Source: Mycolicibacterium mageritense (GTDB taxonomy: Bacteria; Actinomycetota; Actinomycetes; Mycobacteriales; Mycobacteriaceae). Taken from it: a stretch of 64,000 nucleotides of DNA. Positions 49,331 to 57,083 of this stretch are shown here, piece by piece. Numbering within the stretch: position 1 is the stretch's first letter; each line of letters begins with the position of its first letter. The DNA lies in assembly GCF_010727475.1 (NCBI RefSeq), contig NZ_AP022567.1, positions 372,001-436,000 on the forward strand. Direction: 5' to 3'. A model generated the notes under the pieces. That model had not been told where the DNA came from. It saw only the letters and a list, made by a program, of their open reading frames with translations, and did no database searches. The position numbers and the translations under genes are program-made.

Positions 49331-50440
49331 TCACGATCCCAATCTCGGTGGCGCGCTGCGGTATTGCACCGGTGTGGCCGACATCTTGATCGGGTTGGCC
49401 ACCTGTGGTGCCGAACTGCCCGGGACGTCGACGACCGCGTCCAGCTCGAGCCGCTTGGCCAACTCGAACGCCTGGCTGATGTCGTTGATCGGGCCGACCG
49501 GCACCCCGGCCGCGGTCAGCACCGTGAACCATTCGTCGCTGCCGCGGGTCCGCAAGCGCTCGGTCAACGCGGTGAACAGCGCCTCCCGATTGGCCACGCG
49601 CGACGTGTTGTCGGCGTAATCCGGTGAGTCGGCCAGCGATTCGGCACCCAGAGCCTTGCACAACGCCCGGAACTGCTTGTCATTGCCGACCGCGAGCACC
49701 AACGGCCGGTCCGCGGTCGAAAACACTTCGTACGGCGCGATACTCGGATGCCGGTTACCCATGATGCCCGGCACCGCACCGGCGCCCAGGTAACCCGACG
49801 CCTGGTTGACCAACGACGACAGCAGCGTCGACAGCAGGTTGACCTCGATCTTCTGGCCCTGGCCCGTGCCGTTGCGGTGTTGCAGCGCAGCGAGAATACC
49901 GGTCGCGGCATGCAGCCCGGCGAGCACGTCGACCAAGGCCACACCGACCTTGGTGGGCTCGCCCGGATGTGGCCCGGTCACACTCATCAGGCCGCCGACG
50001 GCCTGCACCAACAGGTCGTAGCCGGGCAGGTCGGCGCCCTGGCCGGAGCCGAAACCCGTGATGGCGCAATAGATGACATCGGGCCGGTGCTCGACCAGAT
50101 CGGCGTAGCCCAGGCCCATCCGCTCCATGGTGCCGGTGCGGAAGTTCTCGACGACGATGTCGGCGCCGCGCACGATCTCGCGGGCCTGCTCGACACCGTC
50201 AGGGCTGTGCAGATCCAGCACCACCGACCGCTTGTTGCGGTTGACGGCATTGAAGTAGGTGGCCTGCCCGTCTGAGTCGAACGGCGGACCCCAGCTGCGG
50301 GTGTCGTCGCCGCTGCCGGGGCGCTCGATCTTGATCACCTCGGCACCGAGGTCGGCCAGCATCATCGTCGCGTACGGTCCGGCCAGCACGCGACTGAAAT
50401 CCGCGACGACGATCCCGTTCAGGGCTCCCGGGGTGGTCAC
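49331..50440 (-). CDS. CaiB/BaiF family CoA-transferase, probably glutarate-specific
   Basis: A 369-residue class III CoA-transferase. Start block GIVVADFSRVLAGPYATMML, RSVVLDLHSPDGVEQAREIV, and the catalytic Asp in GADLPGYDLLVQAVGGLMSV (about 150). The family moves CoA between dicarboxylic acids. The Pseudomonas gcdG-gcdH pair and human SUGCT use this type to activate glutarate for glutaryl-CoA dehydrogenase. Its start overlaps the aldehyde dehydrogenase stop (50437-50440). Context supports succinyl-CoA:glutarate transfer (inference). Confidence 0.83.
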   Translation of the reverse strand: MTTPGALNGIVVADFSRVLAGPYATMMLADLGAEVIKIERPGSGDDTRSWGPPFDSDGQATYFNAVNRNKRSVVLDLHSPDGVEQAREIVRGADIVVENFRTGTMERMGLGYADLVEHRPDVIYCAITGFGSGQGADLPGYDLLVQAVGGLMSVTGPHPGEPTKVGVALVDVLAGLHAATGILAALQHRNGTGQGQKIEVNLLSTLLSSLVNQASGYLGAGAVPGIMGNRHPSIAPYEVFSTADRPLVLAVGNDKQFRALCKALGAESLADSPDYADNTSRVANREALFTALTERLRTRGSDEWFTVLTAAGVPVGPINDISQAFELAKRLELDAVVDVPGSSAPQVANPIKMSATPVQYRSAPPRLGS

Positions 50441-51894
50441 GCCCGGCCTCCCCGCAAATACACGGTGGTGGTGTGAGTGAAGAACTCGCGCGCCGCTTCA
50501 CCTTGCTCCTTCGGGCCGTAGCCACTGCGCTTCGCGCCACCGAAGGGCACATGTGGGTCGGCCCCAGCCGACTCGGAATTGACATGCAGCACACCGACAT
50601 CGATGTCGTCGACGGCCGCGAGAGCCCTACCGAGATCGGAGGTGAACACCGCAGCCGACAGGCCGTACTCGCCCGCATTGGCCACAGCGAAGGCCTGCTC
50701 GACGCCCTGGGCGCGCACCACCGACAACACCGGGCCGAACAGTTCCTCCGACCACAGCTCGGCATCGGTCGACGGCAACTGCAGCACCGTCGGAGTGACG
50801 AAGTACCCGTTGTCCGAGCCGGATTGGCGTTCCTCTGCGGTCGCGACGACCGTGGCACCCGCCGCGACAGCGTCCTGCGCACGTTGCGTGATGTATTTGC
50901 AGGCGGATTCGCTGACCACCGGTCCCATCGCGACGGACGCCAGCATCGGATCGCCGACCTCGAGACCCTTGACCCGGACCGTGAGCTCGGCGAGAAACTC
51001 GTCGGCGATCGCATCGTCGAGCACCAAACGCGACGTGGCCGTGCACTTCTGTCCCGACGACCGGAACGCGCCCAGCATCACCTGCTCGACCGCGAGATCC
51101 AGGTCGGCGTCGGCCAGTACTACCGCCGCGTTCTTGCCGCCCATCTCGGCCTGCACCGGCACGCCTCGTGCGGCGGCCGCTGCGGCGATGCCCCGGCCCA
51201 CTCCCGTTGAGCCCGTGAAGGTGACCGCGTCGACACCCGGATGCTCGGCCAACGCGCCGCCGACCGAGCCCCCGGCGAACACCAGGTTCAGCACGCCCTG
51301 TGGCAGACCCGCATCCACCAGCGCCTGCGTCAAGCGCAGTGCGAGCAACGGAACAGCACTGGCGGGTTTGAACACCACGGTGTTGCCGTACACGAGCGCC
51401 GGCGCGATCTTCCACGCCGGGATGGCGATCGGGAAGTTGAACGGCGTGATGACACCGACGACACCGATCGGCTTGCGGGTCACCAGGATCTGCTCGCCGG
51501 ACCGCGGCGACGAGTACACGGTGCCTGCCTCGCGGTCGGCGGCGCCGCCGTAGTAGCGCAGGATCTGCGCGGCGCGACGGACCTCACCTATGCCTTCGGC
51601 AAGGGTCTTGCCTTCCTCGCGGGTCAGTTCCGCGCCCCACTCCTCGGCCGCGGCATCGACGATGTCGGCGGCACGCGTCAACACCGCCGCGCGGGCGTGC
51701 ATAGGTTGGCGAGCCCAGCCTCGCGCGGCGGCCCGCGCGGCCTGCACGGCGCGGTCCAGTTGCGCGGCGTCGGCCAGCGCTCCGGTCGCGACCACCTGGT
51801 CGGGGTGTGCCGGGTTGGTGTCGATCAATTCGCCTGCGGCGCCGCCGGTCCACGCGCCGTCGATATGGCTGAGTAGCTCTGTCACGTCGGTCAC
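50437..51894 (-). CDS. Succinate/glutarate-semialdehyde dehydrogenase
   Basis: A 485-residue NAD(P)-dependent aldehyde dehydrogenase. Cofactor and catalytic blocks: GVITPFNFPIAIPAWKIAPA, TFTGSTGVGRGIAAAAAARG, Glu in VQAEMGGKNAAVVLADADLD, Cys in FRSSGQKCTATSRLVLDDA. It oxidises a terminal semialdehyde to a dicarboxylate; in this operon glutarate semialdehyde from 5-aminovalerate is the likely substrate, with succinate semialdehyde from GABA also possible. GTG 51894 lies 6 bases after the aminotransferase stop. Confidence 0.85.
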   Translation of the reverse strand: MTDVTELLSHIDGAWTGGAAGELIDTNPAHPDQVVATGALADAAQLDRAVQAARAAARGWARQPMHARAAVLTRAADIVDAAAEEWGAELTREEGKTLAEGIGEVRRAAQILRYYGGAADREAGTVYSSPRSGEQILVTRKPIGVVGVITPFNFPIAIPAWKIAPALVYGNTVVFKPASAVPLLALRLTQALVDAGLPQGVLNLVFAGGSVGGALAEHPGVDAVTFTGSTGVGRGIAAAAAARGVPVQAEMGGKNAAVVLADADLDLAVEQVMLGAFRSSGQKCTATSRLVLDDAIADEFLAELTVRVKGLEVGDPMLASVAMGPVVSESACKYITQRAQDAVAAGATVVATAEERQSGSDNGYFVTPTVLQLPSTDAELWSEELFGPVLSVVRAQGVEQAFAVANAGEYGLSAAVFTSDLGRALAAVDDIDVGVLHVNSESAGADPHVPFGGAKRSGYGPKEQGEAAREFFTHTTTVYLRGGRA

Positions 51895-51900
51895 CCGTCC

Positions 51901-53253
51901 TCAGATTCGTGCCACAGCGTCACGAATGACGCCGAGCCCTTCCAGAAGCAGATCGTCGGAGATCGTCAGCGGAGGCAGGAATCTCAACACATTGCCGAAC
52001 GTACCCGCGGTCAGCGTCAGTACACCGTTGGCCTGCGCATACCGCACGATCTCGGCTACGGCGTCCCGGTTGGGAGCCTTGTCCGCGCCCGTGACGAACT
52101 CGGCCGCGATCATCGCACCACGGCCGCGGATGTCGCCGATGATGTTGGTGTCAGCGGCGATTGCGGTCAACTCGGCCTGCAGCATCTCACCTATGCGGCG
52201 GGCCCGCGCAAGCAAACCTTGCGATTCGATCGTCTCGAACACGCCGAGCGCAGCCTCGCAGGCAACCGGGTTGCCGCTGTAGGTGCCGCCGATACCGCCC
52301 GCATGAGCGGCGTCCATCACGTCGGCGCGGCCCGTCACGGCAGCCAGCGGCAGCCCACCACCGAGGCCCTTGGCCGTGGTGATGAGATCGGGCACGATGC
52401 CCTCGTGTTCGCTCGCGAACCAGTTTCCGGTGCGGGCGATACCGGTCTGAACCTCGTCGGCGACCAGCAGGATGCCACGCTCGGCGCAGAAGTCGGCGAC
52501 CTGCCGCAGGAATCCCGGTGCGGGAACGATGAATCCGCCCTCGCCCTGGATCGGCTCGACCACCACTGCGGCCACCGAGCCGGCACCGATCTGGGTGTCC
52601 ACCACGAGCCGGAACTGCGCGAAGGCTTCCGCGGCCGCATGCTCAGAACCGCTGGGCCAGCGGTACGGGTAGGCCATGGGCACCCGGTACACCTCGGGCG
52701 CGAACGGTCCGAAGCCGTTCTTGTACGGCATGTTCTTGGCCGTCATGCTCATGGTCAGCAAGCTGCGGCCGTGGAACGCGTGATCGAAGACCACGACCGC
52801 CGGCCGGCCGGTGGCCGCCCGCGCGTACTTGACGGCATTTTCGACGGCCTCGCTGCCGGTGTTGAACAGCGCGGTGCGCTTGGCGTGGCTACCCGGAGTC
52901 AGCCGGTTCAGCGTCTCGCAGACCTCGACGTAGCTTTCGTAGCCGTTGACCAGAAAGCACGTGTGGGTGAACCGGCCCAGTTGTGCGGCGGCCCGTTCGA
53001 CGACGCGGGGCGCGCCGTTGCCGACCGTGGTTACGGCGATTCCGCTGCCCAGGTCGATGAACGAATTGCCGTCCACGTCGACCAGAACGCCGTCAGCGGC
53101 CCGGTCGGCGTACACCGGCGACGAACTGGCGAGGCCCGCGGGCACCGCGGCGGCGCGGCGGGCCGCGAGTTCGATCGAGCGGGGTCCGGGGATCGCGGTG
53201 ACGACCCGGCGCACGCTGCTCGGGCGGTCTTGACGAGTGTCGACGACAGTCAT
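51901..53253 (-). CDS. gabT: 4-aminobutyrate/5-aminovalerate aminotransferase
   Basis: A 450-residue class III PLP aminotransferase. Blocks: FIDLGSGIAVTTVGNGAPRV, FNTGSEAVENAVKYARAATG, the PLP Asp in ILLVADEVQTGIARTGNWFA, and the PLP Lys in DLITTAKGLGGGLPLAAVTG. It moves the terminal amino group to 2-oxoglutarate. Leaderless ATG 53253, 7 bases from TAGAGT. It leads the operon with an ALDH and a CaiB transferase, and gcdH is close by, so 5-aminovalerate (from lysine) is at least as likely a substrate as GABA. Confidence 0.88.
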   Translation of the reverse strand: MTVVDTRQDRPSSVRRVVTAIPGPRSIELAARRAAAVPAGLASSSPVYADRAADGVLVDVDGNSFIDLGSGIAVTTVGNGAPRVVERAAAQLGRFTHTCFLVNGYESYVEVCETLNRLTPGSHAKRTALFNTGSEAVENAVKYARAATGRPAVVVFDHAFHGRSLLTMSMTAKNMPYKNGFGPFAPEVYRVPMAYPYRWPSGSEHAAAEAFAQFRLVVDTQIGAGSVAAVVVEPIQGEGGFIVPAPGFLRQVADFCAERGILLVADEVQTGIARTGNWFASEHEGIVPDLITTAKGLGGGLPLAAVTGRADVMDAAHAGGIGGTYSGNPVACEAALGVFETIESQGLLARARRIGEMLQAELTAIAADTNIIGDIRGRGAMIAAEFVTGADKAPNRDAVAEIVRYAQANGVLTLTAGTFGNVLRFLPPLTISDDLLLEGLGVIRDAVARI

Positions 53254-53260
53254 GTCCCCG

Positions 53261-53335
53261 ACTCTAGGCAGCGCCGCGTCATCGCCGAATGTACAAAGTG
53301 GATGGTGCCGAGATCCTGCTACGACGATTTGTACA
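53261..53335 (-). promoter_or_regulatory. gabT operon promoter and TGTACA operator pair
   Basis: TAGAGT (53261-53266, minus) is 7 bases from the ATG. Upstream, TGTACAAA (53290-53297) and TTTGTACA (53328-53335) form an inverted pair 40 bases apart. The same TTTGTACA is found at the PucR/gcdH promoter. Confidence 0.5.
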
Positions 53336-53357
53336 GAAGCCAGGACGGCGCGCGTCG

Positions 53358-53744
53358 TTAGTTGAGTGGTGGTTGGTAGGGGGTGTAGTGCGCATCGGAG
53401 CCGTCGGCGGCGCGTGCGGCGATCACCCCGACCTGATCCAACGACAATCGACCCTCGCTCAGGGCCCGGGTGCATTGCGGGAACTCCTCGACGCGTCGGG
53501 CGACGGCGAGCATGATGTCGGCGTTGTGCGGGGTGATGCCGGTTTTCCAGGCCACCAACGCTGTCATCGACCGCGCGCCGGTGGCACCCCAGAGTTCGAC
53601 GCGGTCGATTTCGGCGACGATCTGCGCCAGCCGCCCGTCGATGGCGTTGCGCTGCCCGCACAACTCGGCCATCTCCTCGAACAACACCTCCAACCGCTGC
53701 ACCGGACTCGGGCCCGGAGCCACAGGAGCTGCCGCCGAAGACAT
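53358..53744 (-). pseudogene. Truncated 13E12-repeat/DUF222 protein
   Basis: A 128-residue open frame matching only the N-terminal part of 13E12/DUF222 proteins: RLEVLFEEMAELCGQRNAID, the ARSMTALVAWKTGITPHNAD core, and LSEGRLSLDQVGVIAARAAD. Full members run to 400 or more residues and end with an HNH endonuclease domain; here the frame stops shortly after GSDAHYTPYQ. These genes form a mobile, repeated family in mycobacteria. Likely a non-functional remnant. Confidence 0.65.
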
Positions 53745-53806
53745 ACCCCAATCCTCGCAAAAGGGACCGACAAAACCGGACCCTCTACAACGAGGAACCG
53801 ACAGCC

Positions 53807-55678
53807 CTACTTCACGTAGGCGACGGGGGTCACCGCAGGCGGATCCGGCAGCGGCTCAGACTTGTATGCGCCGCGGATGCCCTCGATGTAGTGGATGCAG
53901 CGTGGTGTCAGACCTTCCGGCGTCTGCATGCGGCCCTTGGTGACCAGGATGCCGAGATCGGCTCCCTTGAACCGGTAGTCGCCCTCGGCATACACCCGCA
54001 GGAAGAACGCTTCGTCCTCGCCCGTGATGTCGTGCCAGTCGTTGGCCACCTGCGAGAAGGTCAGCTCGCCGTCATCGTCCAGGTGCCACGTTCCGGTCTT
54101 CGGCGCGGACAAGATCCGCTCCACAGTCTTGTTAGGCTCCTTCATGATCAGCTGCGACCACACGTCCACGGCCGCGAGATCGCGCCACCGGTCGTTGATC
54201 TCCTCGACATTGACGGTGTATTCGACGTCCATGAATTCGAGGAGATGGAACAGGAACAGCGGAACGTCGGCGTAGGCGCCGGCCGTCACGTTCGTCATCG
54301 ACGACGCACCGGAGATACGCGGGTTGAGTTCGCCGAGGTACACCTCGTCGGTGTCGAGGTCGATCAGCACGTCGATCTCGAGAAACCCGCGGTACCCCTC
54401 CTTGGCCAGCCGGTCCCCCATCTTGCGGACGTGGTTGATCGCGGTGGCGCGGTGTTCATCCGAAAGCGCTTCCGGGAACAGGTCGTTGCCGCACCAGCCA
54501 CCCTTGTAGGGCGTCAGCTCGGGATACCCGGTCAGGTCGGTCATGAACGGACCCACGATGGTGCCGTGCTTGGTGATGCACGCCTCCACGGCCGCGGCCT
54601 TGTTGTTGATCCGCTTCATCACCTTGAGCTGTTGACCGATCATGTCGTCGGCGTTCTTGTCCCAGTCGGCTTTTGACTTGATGAAGAATGTCGTCTTGCC
54701 CGAATCACCGTACGGTGTCTGCACCACGAGATCCGAACCGAGCCGCTGGCTGCCGGCCAGCTTGCGCAACTGGGTGTAGTTGTTGGCTGTGCCGAGCACG
54801 TTGGGCACCGACGGCGCACCCGCCTCGTTGCCGAGCTGTGTCGTGACGATCTTCGAGTCCAGCCGCCGCCGCAACGAATCCGGCGGCAGGATCAGCTTGT
54901 AACCGAGTTCCTCACAGATCTGCTCGGTCTCCTCGTCGAAGAACACCATGGCAACCATCGGTGTGCCACCGCGGCGCTTGAGGTAGGCCCGCACCTCGGG
55001 GTCGCGCAGCAGGTAGTTGTTGATGTGTTCGCTCGACTCGAATTCGACGTACGGCTTGTTCTTCGGCGCGAAGACGCGCGGGTGTGCGCCGTCCCAGGAG
55101 TCGTAATAGGTGATGTACTGGAAATTCCGCACCCAACGGTCGATGCCGAGCAGGTTGAACGCGGTCGGCCCGACGAAGTAGATGGGCTGCGTGTTGGTGC
55201 GGAAGAACGTACGGATCTCGGAGATTCCGTTGAGCGGCTTACCGCCCAGCGGACCCTTGCGGCTGGCCGACGCCTTGGCGGGAGCTTTCGTCGCAGCCTT
55301 TTTGGTTACCGCTGAGCGGGAAGCGGTTGTGCGCGCGGGCGCTTTCGTCACTTTCTTGGCAGCAGTCCTCTTGGTGGCCGCCTTCTTCGCAGGAGCCTTC
55401 TTTGCAGGAGCCTTCTTTGCGACCGTCTTTCTCGCCGCGACTTTGGTAGCGGTGGACTTTTTGGCAGGCGCCTTCTTGGCGGGCGCCTTCTTCACCGCGG
55501 CCTTTTTGGCGGGGGCTTTCTTCGCAGCCACTTTCTTCGCGGCAGGCGCTTTCGTGGCCCTGGTCGCCTTGGTGGCTTTGGTCGCTTTGGCAGCCTTGCG
55601 CGCCGGCGCCTTCGCCGTGGTTTTCCGCGCCGCAGGCGTTTTGGCGGCTTTGCTCACCGCAGAAACCCGTTTCGCCAT
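53807..55678 (-). CDS. ATP-grasp ligase with N-terminal histone H1-like Lys/Ala tail
   Basis: A 623-residue fusion. Residues 1-141 are low-complexity Lys/Ala/Pro/Thr with KKAPAKKAPAKK repeats, as in HupB or histone H1 tails. Residues about 150-590 are an ATP-grasp (biotin-carboxylase-like) enzyme: pre-ATP domain, glycine loop DLVVQTPYGDSGKTTFFIKS (317-336) and metal-binding strand EIDVLIDLDTDEVYLGELNP (434-453). Such enzymes join a carboxylate to an amine or other nucleophile using ATP. GGGAGG lies 9 bases before the ATG. It lies downstream of a NylB-like hydrolase, with its own promoter. Substrate unknown; no biotin-carrier partner nearby. Confidence 0.72.
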   Translation of the reverse strand: MAKRVSAVSKAAKTPAARKTTAKAPARKAAKATKATKATRATKAPAAKKVAAKKAPAKKAAVKKAPAKKAPAKKSTATKVAARKTVAKKAPAKKAPAKKAATKRTAAKKVTKAPARTTASRSAVTKKAATKAPAKASASRKGPLGGKPLNGISEIRTFFRTNTQPIYFVGPTAFNLLGIDRWVRNFQYITYYDSWDGAHPRVFAPKNKPYVEFESSEHINNYLLRDPEVRAYLKRRGGTPMVAMVFFDEETEQICEELGYKLILPPDSLRRRLDSKIVTTQLGNEAGAPSVPNVLGTANNYTQLRKLAGSQRLGSDLVVQTPYGDSGKTTFFIKSKADWDKNADDMIGQQLKVMKRINNKAAAVEACITKHGTIVGPFMTDLTGYPELTPYKGGWCGNDLFPEALSDEHRATAINHVRKMGDRLAKEGYRGFLEIDVLIDLDTDEVYLGELNPRISGASSMTNVTAGAYADVPLFLFHLLEFMDVEYTVNVEEINDRWRDLAAVDVWSQLIMKEPNKTVERILSAPKTGTWHLDDDGELTFSQVANDWHDITGEDEAFFLRVYAEGDYRFKGADLGILVTKGRMQTPEGLTPRCIHYIEGIRGAYKSEPLPDPPAVTPVAYVK

Positions 55679-55705
55679 TACCTACTACCTCCCGCGTCGC
55701 GAGCC

Positions 55706-55742
55706 GGTCCATTTCCATCGCCGCGATGGAAGGACCAGACTA
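55706..55742 (-). promoter_or_regulatory. Promoter and transcript-start hairpin of the ATP-grasp gene
   Basis: TAGTCT on minus (55737-55742) is a good -10. At and after the predicted start lies GGTCC-TTCCATCG-CGG-CGATGGAA-AT-GGACC (minus, 55706-55736), a 13-bp stem with a 2-base bulge. It may be an operator or a 5' RNA hairpin. Confidence 0.5.
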
Positions 55743-55783
55743 AGACGAACTTCCCGCGGCGCGGGCGCAATCGGCGCGAACGG

Positions 55784-57022
55784 TCACGACTTTCCCGATT
55801 TGCCCGCCCCGCTGTGGCGGCTCATCCCGGACACGATGCCCGGTAACCGGTGTTTGTCGCCCATGCGTTGGCGCCCGCTCAACTCACCGCCGACTGCGTC
55901 GAATGCCCGCAGCGTGTCCTGCATGAACCGGGGCTCCTGCGCGTTGGGCCAACTTGAGAGTTTTACGCACACCGTGCGGGTGCGTCGGCTGACATGCACC
56001 ATTTGCCCATGAATTCCCAAGCAAAGCAACACATCTCCAAATTCGCCGGGCCGGAACCACAATTGATTGCGGTACCAGCCGCCCGGCATCGACAATTCGT
56101 TCGGCGACTCGATGAACACCGAGCGGGCGTCTGCATCGACCGCCCACGCGTCCCTCAGCCAGCGCGGCCCGATCACGGTACGCACGCCGTCGTCACCGTC
56201 GTCGGGCACCGTGCCGCCGTCGAGCAACAGCTGGCCGAATCGAGCGAGGTCGCGCGCCGTGGCGCAGAGTCCGCCGTCGTGTATAGCGGTCCCTGCTGTG
56301 TCACAAAGAATCTCGGCATCGAACTCGGCACCCATGGGCTGCCAGATCAGTGTCGAGATGAGCTCGGCCATGGGCGCACCTGCCGCGCGCTCACACACCC
56401 AGCCCAACGCGTCGGACTCGCCGGAGCGGTACAGGAAGCGCTGTCCGTGCGGCGCCTCGGCCACCAACCCGACAAGGTACTCGTACAGGCCGCGGGAACC
56501 CAGCCAGTCGTCGAGCATCCGAATCTCGGAATGCGGATTGGTGTACTCCTCCCGGAACCGCACGCCACTGCGCATGTCCAGTAGATCGCGCACAGTGGCC
56601 CCGGCGTATCCGCTGCCGGCCAACTCGCCGACGATGTCCTCGACCGGGCTGCTCACATCGAGCACGCCCCGATCGACGAGCACGCCCGCGACCGCGCCGA
56701 CCACGGACTTGGTGATCGACATCGACGCGTGCGGGCGATCGGGGGAACCCTCGGCGCCGTACCACTCGGTGACCAAGCCGCCGTCCTGCAGCACCACGTA
56801 GGCGTCGGTGTAGGTGTCGTCAAGCACCTGACCGACTGTGGACGATTCACCGTCGGACCGAATGAGGTTGACCTGCAACAGGTCCGGGGCATCCACCGCG
56901 GGCAGTGGCCGCACGGGACCGGTCCCGCGGGATATCGGCTGCGTCGGCAGTACGTCCTCGACATGCCAGTACGCCCACCGGTTGAACGGCGGTTGCTGCC
57001 AGTTCTGGGGGTTCACCTCCAC
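55784..57022 (-). CDS. NylB-like serine hydrolase (beta-lactamase fold)
   Basis: A 412-residue class C beta-lactamase-fold hydrolase of the 6-aminohexanoate-dimer hydrolase type. Nucleophile motif S-x-x-K in HASMSITKSVVGAVAG (about 103-118); second motif Tyr in GQRFLYRSGESDALGWVCER; C-terminal PGGWYRNQLWFRPG and CLGIHGQMVHVSRRT blocks. No signal peptide, so cytoplasmic. Leaderless GTG 57022, 7 bases from TACCAT. Divergent from a close paralogue at 57084. NylB relatives cleave amides or esters; the physiological substrate is unknown. Confidence 0.78.
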   Translation of the reverse strand: MEVNPQNWQQPPFNRWAYWHVEDVLPTQPISRGTGPVRPLPAVDAPDLLQVNLIRSDGESSTVGQVLDDTYTDAYVVLQDGGLVTEWYGAEGSPDRPHASMSITKSVVGAVAGVLVDRGVLDVSSPVEDIVGELAGSGYAGATVRDLLDMRSGVRFREEYTNPHSEIRMLDDWLGSRGLYEYLVGLVAEAPHGQRFLYRSGESDALGWVCERAAGAPMAELISTLIWQPMGAEFDAEILCDTAGTAIHDGGLCATARDLARFGQLLLDGGTVPDDGDDGVRTVIGPRWLRDAWAVDADARSVFIESPNELSMPGGWYRNQLWFRPGEFGDVLLCLGIHGQMVHVSRRTRTVCVKLSSWPNAQEPRFMQDTLRAFDAVGGELSGRQRMGDKHRLPGIVSGMSRHSGAGKSGKS

Positions 57023-57029
57023 AGTAAGG

Positions 57030-57075
57030 ATGGTAGGCGAGCGAGCGCCACGGCAAACCCATCCGGCGCTACCAT
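57030..57075. promoter_or_regulatory. Mirrored TACCAT promoters of the hydrolase pair
   Basis: TACCAT on minus (57030-57035) and on plus (57070-57075) lie 7 and 8 bases from the two start codons. The 61-base gap is thus almost symmetric, which would let one regulator in the middle control both genes. Confidence 0.5.
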
Positions 57076-57083
57076 TCCCAGCC

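Noticed and set aside
55240..55670. Regular short repeats that could suggest a CRISPR or tandem repeat array
   Set aside because: The periodicity comes from Lys-Ala-Pro codons of the ATP-grasp tail; there are no unique spacers.
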